Source: Phocaeicola_A sp964580305 (GTDB taxonomy: Bacteria; Bacteroidota; Bacteroidia; Bacteroidales; Bacteroidaceae). Taken from it: a stretch of DNA of 12,779 nt. The translations under genes were made by a program, and so were the position numbers. Below are positions 1 through 7,658 of this stretch, piece after piece. How positions within the stretch are numbered: the first letter of the stretch is position 1; every line of letters begins with the position of its first letter. The notes beneath the pieces are model-generated. The model searched no databases. It saw only the letters and a program-made list of their open reading frames with translations, and was not told the origin of the DNA. The DNA lies in NCBI GenBank assembly GCA_964580305.1, contig CAZOKL010000066.1, forward strand, positions 1 to 12,779, given 5' to 3'.

Positions 1-8
1 CACTGCTC

Positions 9-56
9 AAAAAGAGAAATCCTCTTTGACCATTTAATATAGTCAAAGAGGATTTC
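9..56 (-). terminator. Distal hairpin terminator of the Ton operon
   Basis: A perfect 15-bp inverted repeat (16-30 with 42-56) encloses an 11-base loop. Read on the minus strand the stem is followed by TCTTTTTGAG, a U-rich tract. The plus strand has no T-run after the stem, so it works for leftward transcription only. It lies about 95 bases past the TPR gene stop and backs up the weaker hairpin at 91-123. Seen directly; function inferred. Confidence 0.75.
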
Positions 57-90
57 ATCGAAAAAAGTTCTGAAAAATCAGACAATAAAT

Positions 91-123
91 TAAAAGGAGG
101 AGGAAGATCACTCTTGCTCCTCC
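91..123 (-). terminator. Proximal hairpin terminator after the TPR gene
   Basis: Arms GGAGGAG (96-102) and CTCCTCC (117-123) pair perfectly. After a G-G mismatch, AAGA (104-107) pairs with TCTT (112-115) around the loop TCAC. On the minus strand the stem is followed by TTTTAATTTATT. It begins 27 bases after the TPR gene stop, the expected place for the end of the Ton operon transcript. Confidence 0.6.
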
Positions 124-150
124 CTACACGTAAACAACTAAAATTATCCA

Positions 151-1587
151 CTATTTAATACCTTCCAATGCTCTTGTAGCGATTTCATCTTCAGGGTCGA
201 TAGTCAGAATCTTATTCCAATACTCTTTTGATGTTTCATAATCTTCAGCTACCAAATAGTAATAACCCAAATAGCGATAGCATTCGATAAGATAACGATT
301 GAAACGATTGTCCGTATTCACCTTTTCTTCCAACAAAACAGCCACTTCCTCGTAGTAAGGTTTAGCCAAACCTTGCGTAGTCTCAGGATCAAGAGCAGAA
401 TTTGTACGCGCACGCCAGAAATTGCCCCAAAAACTGTCTGGAACCATTGTTGCCAATGTTGCAAATGTCGTATCGGCCTGAATCAAGGCTTCAACTTTCA
501 TTTCCGGAGTATAGTTGATAGAATCCGACGAGGTTCCTTTGCTGTAATACAACTTACCTAATTCATAAATCAAATCAGGAGTATTCATTCCATCTGGAAC
601 AACTTCAATGTATTTCTCAAGTGAACTGATTGCTTCCGTATATTTGCCGGCACCCTCATAAGAAGAAGAGATTTGTCTCAAGACCTCAATACGAGCCGGA
701 TTCATTTCGTATGCTTTTCCCAAGGCCACAATCGCATTGTCATAGTCTTTCAAGACATCCAGCAAAGTTCCGTAATACAGATAATCCAAATATGTCAAAT
801 CCTCATCCTTGCATGAACTGAAAAATGCATCTGCAGCCTGTTTTGCTTCATAATAACGTTTCAAGTCAATATTGTTATACATACGCAGACGGTTGAACAC
901 AGCATGTTCCGAATTCTTTTGTAATCCAAGATTTGCTGCAGCCAATGATTTTTCAAATTCGTGATTGAGAAAGAGAGCAAAAGAGTATTTTACCAAATCC
1001 TCCTCTGTCGCTTGGTCACTTTCAGCAAAACGACCAAAAGCATCTGCAGCCTTATCAAATTCATTAGCAGAATAATAAATCTCACCAATCTTACGGTCTA
1101 TATCTACGCTTTGCGGCTCAATGCTTCTCAATTCCTCCAGCTTAGCGATAGCCAATGTCGGGTTAGCAGCTTTGTAGATATCTGCATACTTCAAATATGC
1201 CTCCTTACAGTTCGGATCAAAATAAATGGCTTCTTCATAACGCTGACTTGCCACTCCAGGTTCTTTACGCGCCACTGCAATATCACCCTCTAATATCGAC
1301 ACAGCAGCTGACTTCGAGTCTGCTTTTTTTGCTAATTTTGCATAATCATCAGCCTGATCCACTTGACCGGCATCCAAATATACACGACCTATAGCCAACA
1401 CCAAGTCAACATTCCTTTTATTTTTCCCTTTCAACAATTCATCAGCTTGCTCTTCTGCCATTTCAGGATTTGTCTTAATCAAATCCCTAACTTTCTCAAC
1501 TTCCGCTTTCCAGTCATCCGTTTGTGCGTATAGTGAGCTTGCAGCTACAAACGCTCCCAATAAAAATAGATTAAATCTTCTCATCAT
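151..1587 (-). CDS. Secreted tetratricopeptide-repeat protein, last gene of the Ton operon
   Basis: The 478-residue protein starts with a signal peptide (residues 1-21; MMRRF, then a hydrophobic core ending SLYA, likely cleaved before Q22), so it is probably periplasmic. The rest is helical TPR-type repeat sequence. Recognisable units lie near residues 61-93, 94-126, 128-158, 162-195, 266-298, 300-332 and 434-467, with typical signatures such as AIYFDPNCKEAYLKYADIY. No catalytic motif is visible. TPR domains bind other proteins, so a scaffold role in the TonB/ExbBD machinery is an inference from operon position. It follows the PstS-like lipoprotein gene by 23 bases and precedes two hairpin terminators. 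Either of two adjacent ATGs could start translation; the upstream region is A-rich without a Shine-Dalgarno sequence. TPR identity is secure; the specific role is unknown. Confidence 0.85.
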   Translation of the reverse strand: MMRRFNLFLLGAFVAASSLYAQTDDWKAEVEKVRDLIKTNPEMAEEQADELLKGKNKRNVDLVLAIGRVYLDAGQVDQADDYAKLAKKADSKSAAVSILEGDIAVARKEPGVASQRYEEAIYFDPNCKEAYLKYADIYKAANPTLAIAKLEELRSIEPQSVDIDRKIGEIYYSANEFDKAADAFGRFAESDQATEEDLVKYSFALFLNHEFEKSLAAANLGLQKNSEHAVFNRLRMYNNIDLKRYYEAKQAADAFFSSCKDEDLTYLDYLYYGTLLDVLKDYDNAIVALGKAYEMNPARIEVLRQISSSYEGAGKYTEAISSLEKYIEVVPDGMNTPDLIYELGKLYYSKGTSSDSINYTPEMKVEALIQADTTFATLATMVPDSFWGNFWRARTNSALDPETTQGLAKPYYEEVAVLLEEKVNTDNRFNRYLIECYRYLGYYYLVAEDYETSKEYWNKILTIDPEDEIATRALEGIK

Positions 1588-1610
1588 TTATGAAATAATT
1601 TTAGTTCTTA

Positions 1611-2561
1611 TTATTCATTTACATTAACAGATATATAGGACCTCAGTACTTCAGGCAATAAACCTGCTTTTAAAATAATCCGCTGTCCTCTATCACTCTG
1701 CAAGAAATTTGAAAATCCCCACGACAAACCGTTTCGCGGGTCATTCAATAATATATAGATTGGACGTGCCAATGGATAGTAATCATAATAAAGATAAGCC
1801 TGGAACGGCTTGTAGGAATTATCGACACGGGCTTCATCTTCAGCCGACACCGACATCACCCGCACTTCATCACGAAATGAAAGAAGAGTCGAATCGCTAT
1901 GATTTGTCAACCAATTCACACCGACCACCCCAATGGCTTCAGGTGTTTTAGCCACAAAATCGATTACTTCCGGATTGGTTTTAAGGGCATAAACTTTTTT
2001 ATTATCTAATGGCTTACCATTACAAATGGAATCTACAGCATAACGCACTGTACTTGAGTTCTGGTTATCAAAAACCAAATAAATATCTTCCAATTTAGAA
2101 TTTGGATAGATATCTTTCCATCGCTGGGTTTCTCCAGTCAAAATACGACGGATATCTTTTACCGAAATCAATGTGTCCGGATTTTGTTTATTTACAATCA
2201 ATGCCAGTCCATCTATTGCTACTTTAATCTCACGAGGCATAAACTTGCGACTTTGAAAGGACTGCAATTCTTGAGGAGTAAATCTACGTGTAGCAATCGC
2301 CAATCGTACACTATCTTTCAATAACAAATCAACAGCCTCCACCTCTGTCGTATAAATTGGATTTATTGTAGCAGAAGGAGTCAAGCTTTCAAAGACATCG
2401 ATTTCCTCCTGAACAATAGGTCTAAAGCTTTCGTCTGCTGTTATATAAACAGAACCTGTATTGAAAGTATCAGTGCGTCCGTCTTTGGGTTTAGGTTGGC
2501 ACGAAGCCAACAAACCCAAAAACATAGCACCCAATAATAAGTATTTTTGATTAAGTCTCAT
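1611..2561 (-). CDS. PstS-like substrate-binding lipoprotein of the Ton operon, altered ligand pocket
   Basis: This 316-residue lipoprotein has signal peptide 1-20 and lipobox LASC with the lipidated cysteine at C21. Residues about 35-305 resemble the PstS/PBP-like fold: a first strand and loop at YITADESFRP (39-48), the DGLALIVN strand (117-124), DIRRILTGETQRWKDI (136-151) matching the IFSGKITRWDD segment of PstS, and a C-terminal FSNFLQSDRGQRII stretch. The phosphate-binding motif of true PstS (RSDGSGTT, present in the PstS encoded at 8544-9599) is replaced by DNQNSST (165-171), which loses the arginine, and the TGAGATF loop is also changed. It therefore may not bind phosphate. Its ATG overlaps the tonB stop codon by one base (TAATG), suggesting coupled translation. 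Role in Ton function is inferred from the operon only. Confidence 0.85.
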   Translation of the reverse strand: MRLNQKYLLLGAMFLGLLASCQPKPKDGRTDTFNTGSVYITADESFRPIVQEEIDVFESLTPSATINPIYTTEVEAVDLLLKDSVRLAIATRRFTPQELQSFQSRKFMPREIKVAIDGLALIVNKQNPDTLISVKDIRRILTGETQRWKDIYPNSKLEDIYLVFDNQNSSTVRYAVDSICNGKPLDNKKVYALKTNPEVIDFVAKTPEAIGVVGVNWLTNHSDSTLLSFRDEVRVMSVSAEDEARVDNSYKPFQAYLYYDYYPLARPIYILLNDPRNGLSWGFSNFLQSDRGQRIILKAGLLPEVLRSYISVNVNE

Positions 2562-3382
2562 TATTGTAATCTAAAGACAATAGGTACAGTGTATTTTACA
2601 GACACAGCTTTACCATTTTGCTTACCAGGAATCCACTTAGGCATTCCACTCAACACCCGGACAGCTTCTTTGTCACAAGAGGGATCCAATTGACGCACTA
2701 CGACAACGTCGCGCACTTGTCCATCCTTACCCACCACAAACTGACAAATAACACGCCCTTGAATACCGTTCTCCTGAGCAATTGCCGGATAACGAAGATT
2801 TTTACTAATGTATTTCATCAACTCGGCATCACCACCTGGGAAAGTCGGCATTTGTTCTACCATATCAAACACTTGTTCAGGTTCTTCTTTGGCTTGAACA
2901 ACGACCTGCTTCAAGTCGGCAATATCAACACCATGTTCGTCATCATTACCTTTAACATCAGCAATAGAAATACTTGTTTTAGAAGCATTCAGTTCATCCT
3001 GACTCTTCATTTGATCTTCTTCAAGCACTTCTTCATCCTTTTTGATAACAGGAGCCGTAAATTTGATGGTACTCTTCAATGCGGGAGGCGGAGGTGTAAC
3101 TTCTACAGGTTTTACGAATTCCTTTTGCTTCACTTCCGGTTCATCCAATTGAGCGAGTTGGGTAACTTCTGTCATCGACTCATCGATAGTCTGTTCTGGA
3201 GTTGCCAATTCTATCAACGTCGGAAGAAAACATACAATAGCAACGACAACGATTACAATAACCATTGCACGAGTGTGACGCTTTGGAGAGTCAGCACGCA
3301 TTTTATATGCGCCATAAGACCTGTTCTTATCTCCAAATACAAGATCACACCATTGTAAATTAGTCAAATCAATTTTTGCCAT
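2561..3382 (-). CDS. tonB: TonB energy transducer
   Basis: TonB carries energy from the inner-membrane ExbB-ExbD motor across the periplasm to TonB-dependent outer-membrane transporters. The 273-residue protein has a cytoplasmic N-terminus (1-38, with WCDLVFGDKNRSYGAYKMR), one membrane segment (about 39-59, AMVIVIVVVAIVCFLPTLI), a periplasmic linker with a proline run (VTPPPP, 95-100) and acidic and lysine-rich stretches, then a C-terminal TonB domain (about 183-273). That domain shows the Bacteroidetes-style YPAIAQENGIQGRV (198-211), the strand QFVVGKDGQVRDVVVV and the closing WIPGKQNGKAVSVKYTVPI. The N-terminal extension before the membrane helix is longer than in enterobacterial TonB. It starts 29 bases after the second exbD and overlaps the next gene by one base. 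Confident assignment. Confidence 0.95.
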   Translation of the reverse strand: MAKIDLTNLQWCDLVFGDKNRSYGAYKMRADSPKRHTRAMVIVIVVVAIVCFLPTLIELATPEQTIDESMTEVTQLAQLDEPEVKQKEFVKPVEVTPPPPALKSTIKFTAPVIKKDEEVLEEDQMKSQDELNASKTSISIADVKGNDDEHGVDIADLKQVVVQAKEEPEQVFDMVEQMPTFPGGDAELMKYISKNLRYPAIAQENGIQGRVICQFVVGKDGQVRDVVVVRQLDPSCDKEAVRVLSGMPKWIPGKQNGKAVSVKYTVPIVFRLQ

Positions 3383-3411
3383 ATAATAAATTTTTTAGGT
3401 GTGATTCTCTA

Positions 3412-4062
3412 TTATCGTTGTGCATCATCAATCACCAAATTACCCTTAGCATCAAAATTCTTAATCAAGAACTCATCACCTTCAGTAATATCAGTGATTA
3501 CATACTTACCAATATTGCATATTTGCATTTCATCGAGAGCATCAATCAGATTCTTATAAGAAGCATCATCTGTAGCCTTGATAATGACAGTAGGAGTATT
3601 CTTACCGCCTTTGATTTCACTTAATTTCTCCTTATATTCATCCTCAGATATTTTCAGATCAATCTTGTCTTGTTTCAATTTGCGTACCTCATTCACTGCA
3701 GCAGCATTTCTGTTAAGCAACATTGCACGTAGGCCATCTGCATTATATGAAGTTTGTTTCAAAGATGTGTAATCCTCATAATTCGGTTGACCATCATAAT
3801 AAAAGATACGATTGCCACCTGCCAACAACAAAGTAATAGCCTCTGAAGCTTTTACTTTTGACTTTTGGTCATCTGTCAAGTCTTCTTTCGCAGGCATACT
3901 AATCTCCATCGTCTGAGGTTTACTCATCGTGGTACACAGCATGAAAAAAGTAATAAGCAACATGTTCATATCCACCATTGGAGTAAAGTCCACGCGGACA
4001 TTCATTTTTTTCTGTTTGCTCTTACTTCTTTGTTCATTTGCACCTTGTTGTACTTCTGCCAT
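3412..4062 (-). CDS. exbD: ExbD-family biopolymer transport protein, second copy
   Basis: The 216-residue protein is a single-pass ExbD/TolR-type proton-channel subunit. A short basic cytoplasmic tail (1-24, rich in K and R) leads to the membrane helix VDFTPMVDMNMLLITFFML (24-42), which holds the proton-carrying aspartate D31, equivalent to Asp25 of E. coli ExbD. The periplasmic part includes the ExbD-like VIIKATDDASYKNLIDALDEM and an inserted charged stretch (about 110-152) that is predicted helical, making it longer than the roughly 140 residues of E. coli ExbD. It follows the first exbD by 15 bases and precedes tonB by 29. The paralogue at 4078-4680 is clearly different in sequence, so the motor may hold a mixed ExbD pair. 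Family assignment is firm; the division of labour is unknown. Confidence 0.93.
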   Translation of the reverse strand: MAEVQQGANEQRSKSKQKKMNVRVDFTPMVDMNMLLITFFMLCTTMSKPQTMEISMPAKEDLTDDQKSKVKASEAITLLLAGGNRIFYYDGQPNYEDYTSLKQTSYNADGLRAMLLNRNAAAVNEVRKLKQDKIDLKISEDEYKEKLSEIKGGKNTPTVIIKATDDASYKNLIDALDEMQICNIGKYVITDITEGDEFLIKNFDAKGNLVIDDAQR

Positions 4063-4077
4063 ATTCTTTAACCAATT

Positions 4078-4680
4078 TTATTCTTCAATCTCTTTCAAGT
4101 TCGTTATCAGGTTATAACGATTCTCTCTAAGATCCTGAAGTGATGACATTACTTGTTTAATCACAGAATAAGGAGTTGACTGGTCTGCCTTAATAGCAAT
4201 ACGCAAATCTCTATTAGCCACACGAGCATGACGAATCCATGCTTTAAACTGGTTGTCTATACTATCGCAAGGAATACCTTCATTCCTCAAAACCTCATCC
4301 TGCTTATCAGAAGGTAAAGCAAGGAATTGCTTCATTTTACCAATTGCAACACCAAAAGTAGGTGCAAGTGAGAATTTATGAATTTCTGTCGGTGTAAAAG
4401 CAATACCGTAATCATTACCAACAGCTTCCAAAACAGCACGCATATCCTGCTGTTTGTCCAAGCTCATGAATATTTTTCCGTTCGGATCGACCAATATCTG
4501 TAAGATATCCGTTTCCGGTATCTTAATCTCAGACACAGAGGCTGGAGTTGACACCACCACCGGCTCTTTCTTAATAAATGTTGAAGTCAACATAAAGAAA
4601 GTCAGCAACAGCACGGTGACGTCACTCATGGCCGTCATGTCGATGAACGTATCTTTCTTTTTAATTTTAGCTCTAGCCAT
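4078..4680 (-). CDS. exbD: ExbD-family biopolymer transport protein, first copy
   Basis: The 200-residue protein has the ExbD layout: a short basic N-terminus (MARAKIKKKD), a single membrane helix (about 18-38, MSDVTVLLLTFFMLTSTFI) with the key aspartate D20, and a periplasmic domain ending in LRIAIKADQSTPYSVIKQVM (158-177), the usual ExbD/TolR C-terminal signature. It is longer than E. coli ExbD because of a central insertion (about 95-150) with no counterpart I recognise. It lies 30 bases after exbB and 15 before the second exbD. With ExbB it should use the proton-motive force to drive TonB. Which of the two ExbD copies carries most of the proton flow cannot be told from sequence, since both keep the aspartate. 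Confidence 0.93.
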   Translation of the reverse strand: MARAKIKKKDTFIDMTAMSDVTVLLLTFFMLTSTFIKKEPVVVSTPASVSEIKIPETDILQILVDPNGKIFMSLDKQQDMRAVLEAVGNDYGIAFTPTEIHKFSLAPTFGVAIGKMKQFLALPSDKQDEVLRNEGIPCDSIDNQFKAWIRHARVANRDLRIAIKADQSTPYSVIKQVMSSLQDLRENRYNLITNLKEIEE

Positions 4681-4710
4681 AATTAAATGAATTTAAAAAG
4701 TGAGCTAAAA

Positions 4711-5517
4711 TTACTTATGAGTAGCAGCATAAGTCTGTACAATAGAAAAACCTACTTCGTCAAGACTATAAGTCAACTTGTCAATTTTATTAGTGTAATA
4801 GTTGTATGAAATAACAGCCAAAGCACCAGTCAAGATACCAAATGCAGTGTTTACCAAAGCCTCAGAAATACCAGTAGACAAAGCAACAGAGTCTGTACCA
4901 CCACCGGCACCCAAAGCTTGGAATGAACGAATCATACCAACGACTGTACCAAGAAGACCGAACAATGTTCCCAATGTAGTAATAGTTGCAATAATAGGCA
5001 AATTCTGTTGCATCATCGGCATTTCAAGAGCTGTAGCCTCCTCTAATTCCTTTTGAATAGCCAAAACTTTTTGATCTTTTGTCATGCTATTATTAACTTC
5101 AACTTCTTCATATTTCACTAAAGTAGCAGTTACAACATTGGCAACAGAGCCACGTTGTTTATCACAGATAGCATGAGCTTTTTTCAGATCACCTGCAGCC
5201 AAAGCATCTTTGATATTAGCTACAAATTTAACCAAAGAGCCTCTACCATAAGCTGAACGTAAAGCAAAATAACGTTCCACACTTAAAGCAACAACAGTCA
5301 AAAGCAATGTTTGAATTACCGGCACAATAACACCTCCTTTATACACAGTACCTAACAAGTTTACCGGGTGATTGTTCGGGTCATTATTAACAAAATTTGA
5401 TCCATCACCCAAGAAAAACTGGAAGATACATACCGCTACAACAAAACAGCAGATCATTACTATGCCAGCATTTTTAATACCCCAAATCTTCGTAGATTTT
5501 TTCTTAGTTGTTTCCAT
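4711..5517 (-). CDS. exbB: ExbB/TolQ/MotA-family proton channel subunit
   Basis: ExbB is the multi-pass subunit of the Ton motor in the inner membrane. This 268-residue protein has an extra N-terminal helix (about 17-36), a second at 62-82 (VIVPVIQTLLLTVVALSV), a cytoplasmic domain (about 86-165), then helices at about 174-197 (IIATITTLGTLFGLLGTVVGM) and 213-238 (GISEALVNTAFGILTGALAV). Channel residues T191, E219 and T224 match T148, E176 and T181 of E. coli ExbB with a constant offset of 43, so the channel core is intact. The gene opens the six-gene Ton operon (exbB-exbD-exbD-tonB-PstS-like-TPR) and lies downstream of an AT-rich leader with a candidate promoter. TolQ or MotA are ruled out by the neighbouring tonB. 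Confidence 0.95.
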   Translation of the reverse strand: METTKKKSTKIWGIKNAGIVMICCFVVAVCIFQFFLGDGSNFVNNDPNNHPVNLLGTVYKGGVIVPVIQTLLLTVVALSVERYFALRSAYGRGSLVKFVANIKDALAAGDLKKAHAICDKQRGSVANVVTATLVKYEEVEVNNSMTKDQKVLAIQKELEEATALEMPMMQQNLPIIATITTLGTLFGLLGTVVGMIRSFQALGAGGGTDSVALSTGISEALVNTAFGILTGALAVISYNYYTNKIDKLTYSLDEVGFSIVQTYAATHK

Positions 5518-5685
5518 AAATAATTTTTTTAGTTTTTAAAGTATTTGTTTAGTTAATAAAAATCGCATTCAGCTCACAACTTACCTACAATAAAAATAAT
5601 GTTCTTTATAACTTCATATCTTCATCAAACAAAAAGTTTGAAATCTATTCTTTACAGTGTTTATCAACTTCAAAAGCATCAGATA

Positions 5686-5714
5686 CAAAGATAAATGTTT
5701 AATATACATGCAAA
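5686..5714 (-). promoter_or_regulatory. Candidate promoter of the exbB operon
   Basis: On the minus strand, TATCTTTG (5686-5693) is a full match to the Bacteroides -7 box TAnnTTTG. A TTTG (5711-5714) lies 17 bases upstream, a little closer than the usual 19-20. This would give a leader of about 160 bases. A second full -7 match, TATTTTTG at 5726-5733, has no well-placed -33 partner. Inferred from consensus only. Confidence 0.4.
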
Positions 5715-5828
5715 ATTTGCGACAACAAAAATAGTAAATTCTAGGAGATAGATAATACAATTCACATCTTTTAATCAAAAAAAGAGTCTCTAACAATTCT
5801 TCAAAGAAAAAAGGAAACCCGTAAATAT

Positions 5829-5868
5829 AAAAAGAGGGCTGCACCCAATTTTGACACAGCCTCTTTTT
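5829..5868. terminator. Bidirectional hairpin terminator at the end of the pst operon
   Basis: AAAAAGAGGGCTG (5829-5841) pairs with CAGCCTCTTTTT (5857-5868), leaving one bulged G, around a 15-base loop. T-rich tracts lie on the 3' side in both directions. It is about 150 bases beyond the pstB stop and is the first terminator that the pst transcript meets. Confidence 0.75.
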
Positions 5869-6017
5869 TTCATATTACCTCATTATAAAATTTGTTCAGT
5901 AAGATTTCTAATTACATCATTTTTTTAACTGTTTTGATTGCACTCACGGTTTCTCTGGGCAGGTATTTTCGTTTCCTTTCTTACTGGATTGAATCACATT
6001 CTAATGACCAATTGGGA

Positions 6018-6788
6018 TTATCCCATCTTACCCGTCAGATAAGAGCGCGTACGCTCGTCTTTCGGATTGGAAAACATCACACTCGAATCATCATACTCAA
6101 TGAGTTCTCCAAGGTACATGAACATCGAATAGTCCGAAATACGTTTGGCTTGCGACATATTGTGAGTCACAATCATGATGGTCACCTCGTTTTTCAGTTG
6201 CACCAAGAGGTCTTCAATGTATTTAGTGGCAATTGGGTCAAGTGCAGAGGTAGGTTCGTCCATCAGCAAAAGGTCAGGTTGCAAAGCCAGCGAGCGTGCA
6301 ATGCACAGACGTTGTTGCTGTCCGCCCGAGAGGAACGTTCCGCGCTTGGTAAGTGCGTCTTTCACCTCGTCCCAAAGCATCACATTGCGCAGATTACGTT
6401 CCACGATTTCATCTTTTTCCGCCTTGCTCAGCTTGATACCGTTCAAAATATATCCGGCAAGCACATTGTCATAGATGTTCATCGTGGGGAACGGATTCGG
6501 ACGTTGGAACACCATGCCCACACGACGACGTTCTTCCGTGGGGTGCATAAACATAATGTTTTCTCCATTAAGCAGGATCTCACCCGTCACATGGATGGCT
6601 TTGTAGAGCTCATGCATGCGATTCACTGCACGCAGCAGCGTACTCTTACCACAGCCGGACGGGCCCATGATGGCAGTTATGGTGTTTTTGGCCACATCTG
6701 CATTTACGTGTTTCACGGCCAGTTTGTTCGAGCCGTAGGAGATAGATACATCTTTGATTTCAAGAATCGGGTCTTTTATACTTTCCAT
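6018..6788 (-). CDS. pstB: Phosphate ABC transporter ATP-binding protein
   Basis: PstB hydrolyses ATP on the cytoplasmic face to drive phosphate import through PstC and PstA. The 256-residue protein carries every nucleotide-binding motif in order: Walker A GPSGCGKST (42-50), Q-loop Q95 in VFQRPNPFP, the ABC signature LSGGQQQR (153-160), Walker B LLLMDEP (173-179) and switch histidine H209 in VTHN. The VFQRPNPFP stretch and the MYLGELIEYD segment (224-233) are typical of PstB rather than of other ABC ATPases. The length is normal for the family. The start overlaps the pstA stop by 13 bases, which suggests coupled translation. No phoU follows, unlike the usual gene order; the next element is a terminator. 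Confidence 0.97.
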   Translation of the reverse strand: MESIKDPILEIKDVSISYGSNKLAVKHVNADVAKNTITAIMGPSGCGKSTLLRAVNRMHELYKAIHVTGEILLNGENIMFMHPTEERRRVGMVFQRPNPFPTMNIYDNVLAGYILNGIKLSKAEKDEIVERNLRNVMLWDEVKDALTKRGTFLSGGQQQRLCIARSLALQPDLLLMDEPTSALDPIATKYIEDLLVQLKNEVTIMIVTHNMSQAKRISDYSMFMYLGELIEYDDSSVMFSNPKDERTRSYLTGKMG

Positions 6789-7645
6789 TTCTTTTGAATT
6801 CTTTTAGCTAACAGATTGAGACATAACACGAAGGCAAGGAGGAAGAGGGATGCGCCCCAGATGAGACTCTGCAAGTTGGGGTCGTTGAAGAACTCCCAAA
6901 TCATCAACGGCACGGCTGACATCGGACGGGATATGTTCCACGTGATGGCTGCACTGCCCAGTGCTGTAAACATCAGCGGGGCAGTCTCTCCGATGACACG
7001 CGAGATGGCCAGCAGGATGCCGGTGAAGATACTGCCGAAAGCAGAAGGGAGCATCACCTGAAGCATCACCCGCCAATAGCTTCCCCCCAACGCCAGACCG
7101 GCTTCTTTCAACGTCTCGGGCAAGATGTTCATCGTCTCCTCCGTGGAACGTATGATGAGCGGCAACATCATGATGAAGAGTGCCACACTGCCGGCAAAAG
7201 CCGAATAGCCTTTCATCGGCACTACAACCCAGATATAGACAATGATACCGATAATGATGGAGGGAGTGCCTTGCAACAGGTCTGTAATGTAACTCACCAC
7301 GGTGGCAAACCATTTGCCCTTATACTCTGACAAGCAAATGCCGCAGAAAATGCCCACAGGAATGGCTATAACGGCTGCCACTATCAGCATGAGAAACGTT
7401 CCGATGATGCCGTTGGCTATGCCTCCCGGCACAGAATCGCCTGCCGACATGGCCATCATGGCCTTGAACGCATTTGGTGTGGGCTCGGTCAGGAAAGTCC
7501 ATGTGAGTTGTTTCCATCCCTTAACCAGCACCTCGCCAAGGATGGCCAGCAATGGTATGGCGGTCAATGCAGAGAACACGCAGACCACGATGTAGAGCAA
7601 GCGATTCTTAATGATGCGAACTTGTAGGTTTTTGTCTTGTACCAT
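6776..7645 (-). CDS. pstA: Phosphate ABC transporter permease PstA
   Basis: PstA is one of the two inner-membrane permeases of the phosphate importer. The 289-residue sequence has about six hydrophobic segments (near 15-37, 78-104, 125-143, 149-166, 203-218 and 260-280). The cytoplasmic EAA loop, LPETLKEAGLALGGSYWR (175-192), contacts PstB, and RVIGETAPLMFTALG (216-230) is the conserved PstA segment with its RxxGETAP signature. It follows pstC with a gap of 13 bases and overlaps pstB by 13. The chosen ATG gives a short basic N-terminus before the first membrane helix, as in other PstA proteins. Confidence 0.96.
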   Translation of the reverse strand: MVQDKNLQVRIIKNRLLYIVVCVFSALTAIPLLAILGEVLVKGWKQLTWTFLTEPTPNAFKAMMAMSAGDSVPGGIANGIIGTFLMLIVAAVIAIPVGIFCGICLSEYKGKWFATVVSYITDLLQGTPSIIIGIIVYIWVVVPMKGYSAFAGSVALFIMMLPLIIRSTEETMNILPETLKEAGLALGGSYWRVMLQVMLPSAFGSIFTGILLAISRVIGETAPLMFTALGSAAITWNISRPMSAVPLMIWEFFNDPNLQSLIWGASLFLLAFVLCLNLLAKRIQKKWKV

Positions 7646-7658
7646 AAATAACTATAGT

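Larger units (their letters stand above)
5518..6017. other. 500-base AT-rich intergenic region between pst and Ton operons
   Basis: It contains the 3' tail of the pst transcript (5871-6017, no reading frame of note on either strand that fits a gene), a hairpin terminator (5829-5868) and the upstream region of exbB (5518-5828). Small dyads occur at 5625-5641 (TCAAAC, five A, GTTTGA) and 5710-5720 (GCAAAATTTGC). A 76-codon minus-strand frame at 5614-5844 overlaps the terminator and has phenylalanine- and tyrosine-rich composition typical of AT-rich non-coding DNA, so it is not called. Confidence 0.6.

Noticed and set aside
2618..3358. 246-codon plus-strand open frame
   Set aside because: Antisense to tonB; histidine- and phenylalanine-rich composition without family features.
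5614..5844. 76-codon minus-strand frame upstream of exbB
   Set aside because: It begins inside the pst terminator hairpin and its composition is that of AT-rich non-coding DNA.
5892..6797. 301-codon plus-strand open frame starting at a TTG
   Set aside because: Most of it is antisense to pstB, whose motifs are all intact. The hydrophobic first 25 residues come from AT-rich intergenic DNA, and I recognise no domain.
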